From Treponema sp. (lineage in GTDB: Bacteria; Spirochaetota; Spirochaetia; Treponematales; Breznakiellaceae), in the NCBI GenBank assembly GCA_031256035.1, contig JAIRRJ010000002.1, positions 1 to 64,000 of the forward strand: 64,000 nt of DNA, read 5' to 3'. Positions 8,635 through 18,285 of the stretch are shown piece by piece (the first letter of the stretch is position 1; the number at the start of each line of letters is the position of its first letter). The position numbers were made by a program, and so were the translations under genes. Below the pieces are notes generated by a model. It was not told the origin of the DNA and made no database searches. It saw only the letters and a program-made list of their open reading frames with translations.

Positions 8635-9439
8635 TTTTTCATACGCCGCCGGTGTAAACAGCAGAACAAAACCCGTAAAAAAAACAGATAAGGGTCTTAA
8701 GCGCATAGCTGCATTTGCCGGAATCGTTCTTGCGGCAGAATTGATATGGCTTTTAGGAATCAGCCCCAGCATACCGTTTACAACTGTGGAAGTTCACGGT
8801 TTCCGGGGATTTGACCGCAGTGAGATACTTGCCTGCGCCGGTATTAACGACAGAGCTTCGTTTATTTCAACTAATGTCAAAGAAGTTCAAAAACGGCTTG
8901 CCGCGCACAATCTGGTAGAATCGGCGAGAGTGACTAAACGCTTTCCTGACAGATTAACAATTATTCTTGTACCCCGCAGGGCGGTTGTGGTAGCACTGGC
9001 ATCAGCCGGCGCCGGACAACTGCCCCTGTACATTGACAGGCATGGGGTTATTATGAAAATGGGCGGCGATGTTGAAGCTAACGATTTACCTGTGCTTTCA
9101 GGGCTGGTGTTTGAAAATCCGCAGGCCGGCATGCAGCTGCCGGAATCGCTTTTGCCGCTGCTTGAAAGTATTTCAGGAATTGCAGGTGTTTCGCCTGAAC
9201 TTTTAACTGCAATTTCAGAAATTCATGTTGAAAAAAGAGCATGGGATGGACTGGAACTGGTTCTTTATCCTGTCCACAGTTCAATCCGTGTACGCGTGGA
9301 AAATAATATATCAGGCGATGTTATTCGCTATATTTTACTTGTGCTTGATGTGTTGGAATCCCGTAACCCAAAACCGGAGGAGATTGATTTCCGCTCTGGA
9401 TTGGGGTCATATAAGATTAAGGAGACTTCCTTATGGTAA
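8624..9439 (+). CDS. ftsQ: FtsQ/DivIB-type division protein with POTRA domain
   Basis: The 271-aa protein has a basic cytoplasmic N-terminus, one membrane segment (about residues 27-46) and an extracytoplasmic POTRA region beginning FTTVEVHGFRGFDRSEIL, then a beta domain with RFPDRLTIILVPRRAVVV. FtsQ/DivIB scaffolds the divisome with FtsL. The start at ATG 8624 is set by GGAGG six bases upstream and overlaps ftsW by 11 bases; a longer upstream frame exists but lies entirely inside ftsW. Confidence 0.85.
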   Translation: MTGNFSYAAGVNSRTKPVKKTDKGLKRIAAFAGIVLAAELIWLLGISPSIPFTTVEVHGFRGFDRSEILACAGINDRASFISTNVKEVQKRLAAHNLVESARVTKRFPDRLTIILVPRRAVVVALASAGAGQLPLYIDRHGVIMKMGGDVEANDLPVLSGLVFENPQAGMQLPESLLPLLESISGIAGVSPELLTAISEIHVEKRAWDGLELVLYPVHSSIRVRVENNISGDVIRYILLVLDVLESRNPKPEEIDFRSGLGSYKIKETSLW

Positions 9440-10701
9440 AAGATGATATTATTGTTGTATTGGACATCGGTTCAACATGGGTGTGCGCCATTATAAGTGA
9501 ACGTAATGCAGACGGAGTTTATGTAATTACCGGAGTGGGCGTCAGGCCTTCCACAGGTTTAAGAAAAGGCGTGGTGGTAAATATTGAAGCTACTCTCCGC
9601 GCAGTCTGCGCTGCCATAGAAGACGCGGAAATGATGAGCGGTCTTGAAGTGCATGAGTGCTGGATGGGCATCGGCGGAAATCATATCAGCGGACTTAATT
9701 CGCGCGGAGTTGTAGGAATCAGCGGTAAAAAAAGAGGCAACAGGGAAATTGGGCAGGAAGATATTGATCGCGTAATTGAAGCCGCAAAAGCTGTGGTGAT
9801 TCCCATGGACAGGCAGATACTGGAGGTGATCCCTCAATCTTATATTGTGGATGATCAAAAAGGGATAAGGAATCCAATGGACATGATTGGCGTCCGCCTT
9901 GAAGCTGAAGTGCATATTATTACCTGCACCGTTACCGGTGCGCAAAATTTAGTCAAATGCGTAAACCGTGCCGGTTTCAGAGTAAACGAACTCATACTGC
10001 AAACGCTGGCGGCAGGCAGGGCTGTTTTAACTCAGGAAGAAATTGATCTTGGCGTGGTCATTATTGATATCGGTGGCGGCACCACTGATGTACTTGTCTA
10101 TGCTGACGGTACTCCGTATTCAACATATACCATTCCAGCCGGAGGCGCTCAGGTAACCGGAGACATATCAATAATTAAAAACATCTCTCTGGAAAACGCG
10201 GAAAAAATAAAAGTTGAGGCAGGCTGCTGCTGGGAAGCTCTTCTGGATGAAGACGAGGTTGTAATTGTGCCGGGAGTAGGCGGCAGGGCTCCTATGTCAA
10301 TTCCACGCTCCCAAATACTGACCATTATAAAACCCAGAATGACGGAAATTTTTAAGATGGTCAAACAACAGCTTGATAGTCTCAATTTGCCAAGACTCCT
10401 TGGCGGAGGAGTGGTATTAACCGGCGGCGGAGCACAGCTTACAGGCGCTGTTGAACTTGCAAGCGACATAATAAAATTGCCCGCAAGGCTGGGCTGTCCC
10501 ATTCCTACGCCCGAATTGAGCGGACTTGTGGAAGAATACCGTACGCCTTCTTATGCGACCGCTGTTGGTCTTGTACTTGAAAGCGTAAGGAGAGCGAATG
10601 CGGCAGGCCTCCTGCGCGGCTCCGATCCAAGACAGGGAGATAAAAAACCAGCCGACTTGATTGACAAATTAAAGTCATGGCTTAGAGAAGAATTTTTTTG
10701 A
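9433..10701 (+). CDS. ftsA: Cell division protein FtsA
   Basis: FtsA is the actin-like ATPase that tethers FtsZ filaments to the membrane. The 422-aa protein shows the actin-fold phosphate loops VVLDIGSTWVCAII and VIIDIGGGTTDVLVY, the adenosine loop GVVLTGGGAQLTG, and a C-terminal basic amphipathic helix LIDKLKSWLREEFF that would bind the membrane. It overlaps the end of ftsQ by seven bases and is preceded by AAGGAG. Confidence 0.95.
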   Translation: MVKDDIIVVLDIGSTWVCAIISERNADGVYVITGVGVRPSTGLRKGVVVNIEATLRAVCAAIEDAEMMSGLEVHECWMGIGGNHISGLNSRGVVGISGKKRGNREIGQEDIDRVIEAAKAVVIPMDRQILEVIPQSYIVDDQKGIRNPMDMIGVRLEAEVHIITCTVTGAQNLVKCVNRAGFRVNELILQTLAAGRAVLTQEEIDLGVVIIDIGGGTTDVLVYADGTPYSTYTIPAGGAQVTGDISIIKNISLENAEKIKVEAGCCWEALLDEDEVVIVPGVGGRAPMSIPRSQILTIIKPRMTEIFKMVKQQLDSLNLPRLLGGGVVLTGGGAQLTGAVELASDIIKLPARLGCPIPTPELSGLVEEYRTPSYATAVGLVLESVRRANAAGLLRGSDPRQGDKKPADLIDKLKSWLREEFF

Positions 10702-10761
10702 CAGGTGCAGTTTCTGCGTTAGTCAAATTAATTATAAAAGAATTCGAGAGGGGGAATTTTT

Positions 10762-12000
10762 ATGAACATTGTTTCGGTATGTGAAAAACCGCAGGTTATC
10801 AAGTTCAGGCCACAGGAAGAATGTGCGCCTGTTCCTGCAATTATTAAAGTGATCTCTGCCGGCGGGGGCGGGGCGAACGCACTAAACAGGATAATCGGAA
10901 CCGGACATTCGGAAGTTCAGTATTTTGCGGTGAACACCGATATTCAGGATCTTTACAACAAGAGCAAGGCAAAAACCAAAGTACAGATAGGCGCAAAACT
11001 GACAGGCGGCCGGGGAGCGGGCGGCAAACCGGAAGTCGGCGAAAAAGCTGCGATGGAAGACAGGGAAAAAATCATGGAAATGCTCAGCGGTGCGGATATG
11101 ATTTTTATTACCGCGTGCATGGGCGGTGGAACAGGAACAGGTTCCGCACCAGTGATCGCGGAAATCGCGAAAGAGCTTGGCATCCTCACTGTCGCGGTTG
11201 TTACAACGCCGTTTGATTTTGAAGGCCGCTACAAGATGAAGATAGCGAAGGCGGGAATTGACAAGCTGCGGCCGGTGGTGGATACCCTCATCGTTATTCC
11301 AAACCAGTATCTTTTTAAAATTGTGGATTGCAATACATCCCTTGATGACGCATATCTTATTGCGGATGAAGTTCTTTGCCGGGGAGTATTGGCAATTTCT
11401 GATCTTATTACCAAAACCGGGTTTAAAAATACCGATTTCGCCGATGTGGAAACCATAATGAGAGGGCAGGGCGACGCTTTGATGGGCATAGGTTCTGGTT
11501 CAGGCGGCAGCCGCGCCAAAGACGCTGTTGCGCAGGCCATTGATAACCCCCTTCTGGAAGATACAAGTTTGGACGGAGCTACAGGAATCCTCGTTAATAT
11601 TGCAGGCCCAAAAGGGATTACTCTGGTGGAAATCGAAGAAATGATAAAAACAATTAAGGAAAAATGCGATCCGGAAGTAAACATCATTCATGGCGTACGC
11701 ATAGATCCTGAACTTGATAATTCTATTCATATTACGGTAATTGCCACCGGTTTTAAATCTACCCGCGCTGCACAGTCAAATTTACCCTGTGAAAAAAAGA
11801 AGGAACCTGACTTTATCAATTTCGAAGAATATGTCAAAATCCGGGAACGTACAAAAAACCCTCCGTATCTTAGTTACTTACCGCAGCGTGAGTATCAGGA
11901 TGATTTGGATTTCCCATCGGTGCTCAGAAATCATGATTACAAAGCGGAAGAAAAAAAAGAGTCCGGAAGCGACAAGTATTTTAAGGAAAAAGCGGAGTAA
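10762..12000 (+). CDS. ftsZ: Cell division GTPase FtsZ
   Basis: FtsZ is the tubulin-like GTPase that forms the division ring. The 412-aa protein shows GGGGANALNRII, the tubulin signature GGGTGTGSAPVIAE (about residues 115-128) and TPFDFEGR. The nucleotide-binding start reads ISAGGGGANAL rather than the common IGVGGGGNNAV. A C-terminal peptide DLDFPSVLRN resembles the FtsA-binding conserved tail, but about 23 charged residues follow it. The gene has its own strong ribosome-binding site (GAGAGGGGG) after a 60-base gap, unlike its overlapping neighbours. Confidence 0.96.
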   Translation: MNIVSVCEKPQVIKFRPQEECAPVPAIIKVISAGGGGANALNRIIGTGHSEVQYFAVNTDIQDLYNKSKAKTKVQIGAKLTGGRGAGGKPEVGEKAAMEDREKIMEMLSGADMIFITACMGGGTGTGSAPVIAEIAKELGILTVAVVTTPFDFEGRYKMKIAKAGIDKLRPVVDTLIVIPNQYLFKIVDCNTSLDDAYLIADEVLCRGVLAISDLITKTGFKNTDFADVETIMRGQGDALMGIGSGSGGSRAKDAVAQAIDNPLLEDTSLDGATGILVNIAGPKGITLVEIEEMIKTIKEKCDPEVNIIHGVRIDPELDNSIHITVIATGFKSTRAAQSNLPCEKKKEPDFINFEEYVKIRERTKNPPYLSYLPQREYQDDLDFPSVLRNHDYKAEEKKESGSDKYFKEKAE

Positions 12001-12004
12001 TAGA

Positions 12005-12910
12005 TTGGAAAAATCGGAATTGCTGAACAGATTTTGTTCCCGCCTTGTCGCAATAGAACGAAAAGCTGTTTTAACCAGAGACAGTTACCGCTTTGAGATA
12101 AAGCGTTTTCTTGACTTTCTTGAAGAGAAAAAAACAGAACTGGATAAAGTGGACAGTGTTTTTATTGCGGAATATTTATCTGTGCGGCGGAAAAACGATA
12201 ATATCGATTCGCGATCTGTGGCCAAGGCAATCTCAAGCCTTCGCTCATTTTTCCGATTTGCCGCTGATGAAAAGCTGATAAATGATAATCCCGCTTCTGT
12301 TCTTGAAATCCCCAAACGCCGGGCGTCACTTCCTGAAGTACTGGAAAAGGATGCAATCGAAGATTTGTTGGATAAAATAAATACGGCAAATCCCACCGGC
12401 ATTCGGGACAAGAGTCTTTTTGAGTTGATCTATTCTGCGGGATTAAGAGTATCGGAAGCAGCCGGACTTAATATTCGGGATATTGATGTCGAAAACAACA
12501 TTGCGAAAGTCAGGGGGAAGGGGAACAAAGAACGGCTGGCGCTTTTCGGGCAGGAGGCTGCACGGCAGCTTAAGGAATATCTTGATGAAGCAAGGCCAAA
12601 ACTTGCCGAAGGCAAAGCGAGGAGTCAGGCTCTTTTTATCGGGAGAACAGGAAAGCGGCTTTCCAGAAAGGGCATTTGGAAAAATTATGCGAAATGGGCG
12701 GGGCTTGCAGGAACTTCTTCGCGCATTCATACGCTGCGGCACAGCTTTGCCACCGGGTTGTTAAAAGGCGGCGCGGATCTCAGAACCGTTCAGGAACTTT
12801 TGGGGCACGCTGATCTTTCTACAACGCAGATTTATACTCATGTGGATGTTGGTCTCCTTCGCGAAAACCACAAGAAGCATTTGCCGCGGCTTAAGACGGC
12901 TGAATTGTGA
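12005..12910 (+). CDS. xerC: Tyrosine recombinase XerC/XerD
   Basis: This 301-aa site-specific recombinase has the N-terminal core-binding domain (about residues 5-90) and a catalytic domain with GLRVSEAAGLNIRDID, RGKGNKERLALFG, HTLRHSFATGLLKGG, LLGHADLSTTQIYTH; the catalytic R, H-x-x-R, H and Y are all present. Such proteins resolve chromosome dimers at division. The start is TTG 12005, seven bases after GGAG at the end of ftsZ. A second Xer protein lies at 16803; which one is XerC and which XerD cannot be decided here. Confidence 0.9.
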   Translation: MEKSELLNRFCSRLVAIERKAVLTRDSYRFEIKRFLDFLEEKKTELDKVDSVFIAEYLSVRRKNDNIDSRSVAKAISSLRSFFRFAADEKLINDNPASVLEIPKRRASLPEVLEKDAIEDLLDKINTANPTGIRDKSLFELIYSAGLRVSEAAGLNIRDIDVENNIAKVRGKGNKERLALFGQEAARQLKEYLDEARPKLAEGKARSQALFIGRTGKRLSRKGIWKNYAKWAGLAGTSSRIHTLRHSFATGLLKGGADLRTVQELLGHADLSTTQIYTHVDVGLLRENHKKHLPRLKTAEL

Positions 12911-12911
12911 G

Positions 12912-13670
12912 ATGACCGGAATGAATAAACTTAAAGAATTTGTAATAGGAATCCTCATATTGTTTATCGTCGGTATGCTGGTACGTTTTGTGTATCTGAA
13001 TGAAAGTACCAAAAGCCACAGGCATCTTGCGAAGCGTATCTCGGAATTAAGCCCGCGAGGGGGACCGCCGGAAACCATTGACGGACTGAGGAAAGCAATC
13101 GCCCTTTATGAAGCGCAGATTGAACTTAACGTAAAGGAAGGGGCGCAGACAGGCTCGTACTGGAAAATCCTTGCTATAAGGCTTGCCGACAAAGGCATGC
13201 ATCAGGATGCCCTTGCCGCTCTTGAAAGGGCAATATACTACAATGCTGAGGAGGCTATACTTTACAATCTGACAGGTGTTTCCGCGGGCATAGTCGCAAA
13301 ATCAATTGTTGGTTTTTCAACTAACGCGGAGAAGGAAAGAGAACATTATTATAGACTTTCCGAAAACTCTTATTTGCGCGCAATGCAGATAGATGAACTT
13401 TATCTAAAACCCATGTATGGGCTTGCTGTATTGTATGTTTTTGAACTTGACAGACCGGCGGAAGCAATTCCGTACCTTGAACGTTATCTGAAAATGCAGA
13501 CATCGGATATTTCTGCGATGTTTATTCTTGCCAGGGCGTATTATTTAACCGAAAGATTTTCACAGGCGATAGAGCTTTACGACAGGATCATCGCGCGTAC
13601 AAAAGACGCGAAAATCAAGGCGGAAGCGCAAAACAACAGGGATATTGTTATGAGGCTGGATTATGAATGA
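12912..13670 (+). CDS. Membrane-anchored TPR protein
   Basis: The protein has an N-terminal membrane segment (about residues 9-28) followed by tetratricopeptide-like helices: SYWKILAIRLADKGMHQDALAALERAIYYN, LAVLYVFELDRPAEAIPYLERYL and FILARAYYLTERFSQAIELYDRII. TPR proteins act as protein-binding scaffolds; the partner is unknown. ATG 12912 directly follows the recombinase stop; ATG 12921 three codons later is equally possible. Its 3' end overlaps dprA. Confidence 0.75.
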   Translation: MTGMNKLKEFVIGILILFIVGMLVRFVYLNESTKSHRHLAKRISELSPRGGPPETIDGLRKAIALYEAQIELNVKEGAQTGSYWKILAIRLADKGMHQDALAALERAIYYNAEEAILYNLTGVSAGIVAKSIVGFSTNAEKEREHYYRLSENSYLRAMQIDELYLKPMYGLAVLYVFELDRPAEAIPYLERYLKMQTSDISAMFILARAYYLTERFSQAIELYDRIIARTKDAKIKAEAQNNRDIVMRLDYE

Positions 13671-14634
13671 TCGTGAAATAATTAACATAATTATCGCCCT
13701 TTTACACGGTGTAAAGCCCAATGAAAAGATGAGGCTGTTGGAGAAAGTTAATCATGAAAATGATTTTGACATTTTGTTAAAAGAAAACATAGAAGATTTT
13801 TTGAACCGGAAATTAAAGAATTACCGTTATATGGACGGGATTTATGAAAAGGCTGTGAAGATAGCGGCTGTTTGCAGAATGCGGTCAATTAAATTTGTAT
13901 CGCGGCTTGATTCATCTTATCCGTTTTTGTTAAATGAAATTCACGATCCTCCGCCTGTGCTTTTTTACAGGGGTGAGCTGCCGGGATACCAAAAGCCGCT
14001 TCTTGCCATGGCCGGAACCCGCCATCCAAGCCCCGAAGGGGCGAATCAGGCGTACATGATTGCGCGCGGCATGGGGCAGGCGGGTTTTTCTGTTATTTCA
14101 GGCCTTGCATTTGGAATTGACGCAATGTCGCACCGTGGAAACCTTGACGCCGGCGCTCCCGGTTATGCTGTAATGGGCTGCGGTTTGGATGAAATCTACC
14201 CCAGAGGCAACCGTGTATTGGCAAAACGGATACTGGATTCGGGAGGCGCGTTGATATCCGAATATACTCCCGGAACGCTTCCGTATAAATGGAATTTCCC
14301 GGCGAGGAACAGAATTATTTCCGGCCTTGCCCAAAGCACTTTGATTGTTGAAGCGCCCCAGCGTTCGGGAGCGCGTATAACAGCGGAGTTCGCGCTGGAT
14401 CAGGATAGGGATCTGTGGGTTGCATCGTCCGGCGTAAGGGAAGGGCACATCAAGTTTGATAAACGCGGTACTGCTAAACTTGCCGAAGACGGAGCGGAAA
14501 TAGTTTATCATGCCCGTGATGTTTTTGAAAAATGGGGTTTTGAGGTTGCGTATAACGAAGATGCAATCCATGCGGAAACAGGCGGAAGGAGGCTGGCAGC
14601 TTCCTTGGCAAATAATTTGGATATTGAATTATAA
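13663..14634 (+). CDS. dprA: DNA-processing protein DprA
   Basis: DprA (Smf) loads RecA on incoming single-stranded DNA during transformation. The 323-aa protein has a helical N-terminal domain and the extended Rossmann fold with MAGTRHPSPEG, SGLAFGIDAMSHRGNL, GCGLDEIYPRGNR, FPARNRIISGLAQSTLIVEA and SGARITAEFALDQDRDLW. It overlaps the TPR gene by eight bases and precedes topA, the usual treponemal order. Confidence 0.94.
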   Translation: MNDREIINIIIALLHGVKPNEKMRLLEKVNHENDFDILLKENIEDFLNRKLKNYRYMDGIYEKAVKIAAVCRMRSIKFVSRLDSSYPFLLNEIHDPPPVLFYRGELPGYQKPLLAMAGTRHPSPEGANQAYMIARGMGQAGFSVISGLAFGIDAMSHRGNLDAGAPGYAVMGCGLDEIYPRGNRVLAKRILDSGGALISEYTPGTLPYKWNFPARNRIISGLAQSTLIVEAPQRSGARITAEFALDQDRDLWVASSGVREGHIKFDKRGTAKLAEDGAEIVYHARDVFEKWGFEVAYNEDAIHAETGGRRLAASLANNLDIEL

Positions 14635-14643
14635 GGAAAGGGT

Positions 14644-16806
14644 ATGGCAGCACAGGTAAAAACCAAAAAGAAAACAAAAGACGGCAAGCCGTCAGAAAAA
14701 AAGAAAGTCATCTCCAAACAGGATAGAATTCTTGTTATCGTGGAATCGCCTGGGAAGGTTAAGACAATCGAAAAATACCTAGGCTCTTCCTATGTTGTAA
14801 AAGCGTCTATGGGACACTTGATTGATCTCCCTAAATCCAGAACAGGTGTAGACCTCGATCATAATTTTGAGCCAGAGTACATTACAGTCCGGGGGCGGGC
14901 AAAGATACTCAAAGAACTACAGTCAGACGCAAAAAAATCCGGCAAGGTTCTTCTCGCCTGTGATAATGACCGTGAAGGAGAGGCGATTGCCTGGCATTTG
15001 CGTAATGCCATTATCGCAAAATCTGAACACCTTCCGATAGAGCGCATCAGCTTTAACGAGATAACTCCACAGGCGGTTAAAGACGCGGTACTCAATCCCC
15101 GCCATATTGACGAAGCCAAGGTAGCGGCGCAAAAAGCCCGCCGGGTGCTGGACAGGCTTGTGGGTTATAACGTTTCGCCCCTGCTTTGGAAAAAAGTAAA
15201 AAACGGTCTTTCCGCCGGCCGCGTCCAGTCGGTGGCGTTAAGACTCATTTGCGAACGTGAAAAAGAAGTGGAGAGCTTTATCCCGGAAGAATACTGGACG
15301 CTGGAAGCTGATTTCAAAGTTGGAAAATCTGTTTACACCGCGCAGTTGGCTTATTGGAATGGCAGTAAACCCGATCTGAAAAACGAAGCCGCGGTTAAGG
15401 ATATAATCAAAAAAATAGAAAGTGCCGATTGCGCGGTATCCGAAGTTCGTGAAACAGATAAGACCATAAGGCCGAAAGCGCCATTTACCACTTCTCAGCT
15501 TCAGCAGACAGCGGCAAACCGCCTTGGTTTCACCTCACGAAAAACCATGCAGGTAGCCCAGCAGCTTTATGAAGGCGTGAGCCTCGGCTCTTCAAGAATT
15601 GGCTTAATTACCTATATGCGTACGGACAGCGTCCGTATTTCTCAAACGGCGCTTGATGATGTGCGCGGATGGCTTTCAAAAAATTACCCGAAAGATTTGC
15701 CGGAAAAAGCCATTGAGTACTCGGTCGGGAAAAATGCTCAGGATGCGCACGAAGCCATAAGGCCGACATACACGGAGTATACGCCCGATGCAATGAAAGA
15801 ATATCTTTCAAAAGATCAACTTCGGCTATACACCATTATCTGGGAACGGTTTGTTTCAAGCCAGATGAATAACGCGAAGTCAAGGACTGTAAGTGCGGAT
15901 ATCAAGGCGGTTTCCGGCAGCGATGAGGGTATATTCCGTGTCAGCGGAACAAAATTGATCGAAAAAGGTTTTTACAATGTCATCAAACTTCTTTCATCCA
16001 AGGAAGAAAAGGATAATCCCTATCCGGCGCTTAAAACAGGCGACAAGGTAAAAGTTGATAAATTTCACAGTGAGCAGCATTTTACACAGGGGCCGCCCAG
16101 GTATACTGACGCTTCAATTGTACGGACACTTGAAGAAAAAGGAATAGGACGGCCTTCTACCTACGCCGCAATCATTTCGGTTCTGCTTGACCGTTACTAT
16201 GTTACGCGCTCAAATAAACAGCTTGTGCCGACTGTTTTGGGAAAGTTGATAAGCGATGTTTTGGTCGAATATTTTTCCAGTTATGTGGCTTCTGATTTTA
16301 CAGCGTCAATGGAAACAAAACTGGATGAAGTTGAAGAAAATAAAGTAAGCTGGCCTGAAATGATAAGAGAATTCTGGCATCCCTTCAAAAGTGTTGTGGA
16401 CGAGGTAGGCAAGACTGTTGAATCTTTCAAAGGCACGCTGGATGAGCCGACCGAACACGTTTGTGAAAAATGCGGCAAGCCCCTTGTAAAAAAACTTGGA
16501 CGTTTTGGTTTTTTCCTTGCCTGTTCGGGTTTTCCCGAATGCAGGAGCACCAGATCAATACCGCTTGCGAAATGCCCCAAATGCGGAGGCGATGTCGTCT
16601 CACGCAAGACCAAGGGCAGGGGCAAAGAATTTTACGGCTGCACAAAATATCCTGAATGTGATTTTTTGAGCCACTTTAAGCCGATAAATCAGGATTGTCC
16701 CAAGTGCGGTTTTTTCATGGTTGAAAAATATGACAAGAAAAACGGTTCGCATAAGGCCTGCATAAATCCTGATTGTGATTTTCTTCACAGTGCGGAGGAT
16801 GAGTGA
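14644..16806 (+). CDS. topA: DNA topoisomerase I
   Basis: TopA relaxes negative supercoils by cutting one strand. The 720-aa type IA enzyme has the Toprim domain (VIVESPGKVKTIEKYLG, DNDREGEAIAWHL), the active-site tyrosine in GLITYMRTDSVR and, after residue 600, three C4-type zinc ribbons (CEKCGKPLV..., CPKCGGDVV..., CPKCGFFMV...), each ending C(x4)C or C(x4-5)C. A lysine-rich N-terminal tail precedes the Toprim domain. Confidence 0.97.
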   Translation: MAAQVKTKKKTKDGKPSEKKKVISKQDRILVIVESPGKVKTIEKYLGSSYVVKASMGHLIDLPKSRTGVDLDHNFEPEYITVRGRAKILKELQSDAKKSGKVLLACDNDREGEAIAWHLRNAIIAKSEHLPIERISFNEITPQAVKDAVLNPRHIDEAKVAAQKARRVLDRLVGYNVSPLLWKKVKNGLSAGRVQSVALRLICEREKEVESFIPEEYWTLEADFKVGKSVYTAQLAYWNGSKPDLKNEAAVKDIIKKIESADCAVSEVRETDKTIRPKAPFTTSQLQQTAANRLGFTSRKTMQVAQQLYEGVSLGSSRIGLITYMRTDSVRISQTALDDVRGWLSKNYPKDLPEKAIEYSVGKNAQDAHEAIRPTYTEYTPDAMKEYLSKDQLRLYTIIWERFVSSQMNNAKSRTVSADIKAVSGSDEGIFRVSGTKLIEKGFYNVIKLLSSKEEKDNPYPALKTGDKVKVDKFHSEQHFTQGPPRYTDASIVRTLEEKGIGRPSTYAAIISVLLDRYYVTRSNKQLVPTVLGKLISDVLVEYFSSYVASDFTASMETKLDEVEENKVSWPEMIREFWHPFKSVVDEVGKTVESFKGTLDEPTEHVCEKCGKPLVKKLGRFGFFLACSGFPECRSTRSIPLAKCPKCGGDVVSRKTKGRGKEFYGCTKYPECDFLSHFKPINQDCPKCGFFMVEKYDKKNGSHKACINPDCDFLHSAEDE

Positions 16807-17708
16807 TCAAGGATTATCTTTCCTATCTTCAATCCGTGAAGGGATGCTCCTCAAGAACTCTTGAAGCCTACGGGAATGATCTGTCCCATTATGTGAATTA
16901 CTGCGGCAATCATGGAATTGATGTGGAAAAAGCAGCCGCTTACGAAGTGCAGAAATTTATCGCCGATCTAAGCGCGGAGGAAATGACGGCAGCAAGTGTG
17001 AACCGCAATCTTTCTTCAGTCCGAGGTTTTTACCGCTGGATGATCCTTATTAAAAAGAGCAGCGACAATCCGTGCGCCGGTATTCGCAATGTAAAACAGC
17101 CGAAAAATCTGCCGTCTGTGTTATGGGAAGAAGAAATGGCAGATTTTGCGCAGTTACCGGAAACTGCGAAGATTCTCTGGCCGGAAAGAGACAAGGCGCT
17201 GATCATAGTCATGTATTCGGCAGGCCTGCGGATATCGGAACTGGTTTCTCTTTCTCTTAAAAACATTTGCAGTAATTTAACGGAAGCGAGAATTAGAGGA
17301 AAGGGGGGCAAGGAACGTTATGTGTTTTTTTCACAAGAGGCAAAAGAGGCAATAGAGTATTACCTTCCTCTCCGGGCGGCGCGGCTGAGGAAGGCAGGCG
17401 TAAGTGATGAAAAAGGAGCGCTCTTTATCAGCAGAAGGGGAAATCCAGTTTCAGTGCCGGGAGTGCGCTGGATAATCTCCCGTTATGCGGAACATTCGGT
17501 ATTTGGAAAAAAAATCCATCCTCATGCGCTGCGCCACAGTTTTGCCACGCATCTTGTGAACTCAGGCTGTGATGTGCGTATCGTTCAGGAAATGCTGGGA
17601 CATTCCAGCCTTTCAACCACACAGCGTTACACGCATGTAAATATTGAGAAACTGAAAGAAGTTTACAGGGCGGCGCATCCGCACGCCGGAGGAGCAATGA
17701 ATGAGTGA
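16803..17708 (+). CDS. xerD: Tyrosine recombinase XerD/XerC
   Basis: The second 301-aa Xer-type recombinase shows the core-binding N-domain ([20 protein letters not shown]) and the catalytic residues in [40 protein letters not shown] and [17 protein letters not shown]. The GTG start at 16803 overlaps the topA stop. With the paralogue at 12005 it probably forms the two-component dimer-resolution recombinase; both genes sit in one transcription run with ftsZ. Confidence 0.9.
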   Translation: MIKDYLSYLQSVKGCSSRTLEAYGNDLSHYVNYCGNHGIDVEKAAAYEVQKFIADLSAEEMTAASVNRNLSSVRGFYRWMILIKKSSDNPCAGIRNVKQPKNLPSVLWEEEMADFAQLPETAKILWPERDKALIIVMYSAGLRISELVSLSLKNICSNLTEARIRGKGGKERYVFFSQEAKEAIEYYLPLRAARLRKAGVSDEKGALFISRRGNPVSVPGVRWIISRYAEHSVFGKKIHPHALRHSFATHLVNSGCDVRIVQEMLGHSSLSTTQRYTHVNIEKLKEVYRAAHPHAGGAMNE

Positions 17709-18258
17709 TAAAAATAAAATAAGAAGCACCACGGTAATTGCGGTGCGAAAAGACGGCAAGGTCGCGATGGCGGGAGACGGACAGGTAACAATGGGTCAAA
17801 CCGTTATGAAGAATAACGCCCGCAAGGTGCGCCGCCTTCTGGACGGAAAGGTGCTGTGCGGTTTTGCGGGAGCAACCGCCGATGCGTTTACCCTCTTTGA
17901 TCGGTTTGAGGCGAAGCTGAAAGAATATTCAGGCGACTTGTTAAGATCGGCTGTTGAGCTTGCGAAAGACTGGCGGCTTGACCGTACCCTGAGGCGGCTT
18001 GAAGCGCTCCTGTTGGTAGCGGATATTTCAAAAACTCTGCTTATATCCGGCACAGGGGATGTGATAGAGCCGGCAGAAAACGCCTTGGCGATAGGATCGG
18101 GGGGGAACTATGCTTATGCCGCGGCTTTGGCATTCCTTGAAGGTTCTCCTGCCGGCGGCGGTTTTTCAGCCGCCGAGATTGCGGAAAAAAGCCTTAGAAT
18201 TGCAGGTAACATCTGTATTTATACAAATATGCAGATAACTCTGGAGGAGTTATCATAA
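17701..18258 (+). CDS. hslV: ATP-dependent protease subunit HslV
   Basis: HslV is the peptidase of the HslUV (ClpYQ) protease. The 185-aa protein contains [21 protein letters not shown] with the catalytic threonine at about residue 10, [16 protein letters not shown] and [11 protein letters not shown]. It starts at ATG 17701 behind GGAGGAG, which leaves about nine residues (MSDKNKIRS) before the catalytic Thr-Thr; the mature N-terminus would need processing beyond methionine removal. It overlaps the end of the recombinase. Confidence 0.94.
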   Translation: MSDKNKIRSTTVIAVRKDGKVAMAGDGQVTMGQTVMKNNARKVRRLLDGKVLCGFAGATADAFTLFDRFEAKLKEYSGDLLRSAVELAKDWRLDRTLRRLEALLLVADISKTLLISGTGDVIEPAENALAIGSGGNYAYAAALAFLEGSPAGGGFSAAEIAEKSLRIAGNICIYTNMQITLEELS

Positions 18259-18272
18259 CTCTGGAGGAGTTA
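18235..18272 (+). repeat. Duplicated 18-bp segment at the hslV-hslU junction
   Basis: The 18-mer ATAACTCTGGAGGAGTTA occurs at 18235-18252 (coding the HslV C-terminus ITLEEL) and again at 18255-18272 after the stop codon, with two bases between. The second copy places an extra GGAGGAG upstream of hslU, which already has AGGAGG next to its start. Confidence 0.9.
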
Positions 18273-18285
18273 GGAGGATAAGCTC

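Noticed and set aside
16803-17708. Second Xer gene as a phage integrase
   Set aside because: It sits in conserved treponemal order between topA and hslV, has Xer length and no att-like repeats nearby.
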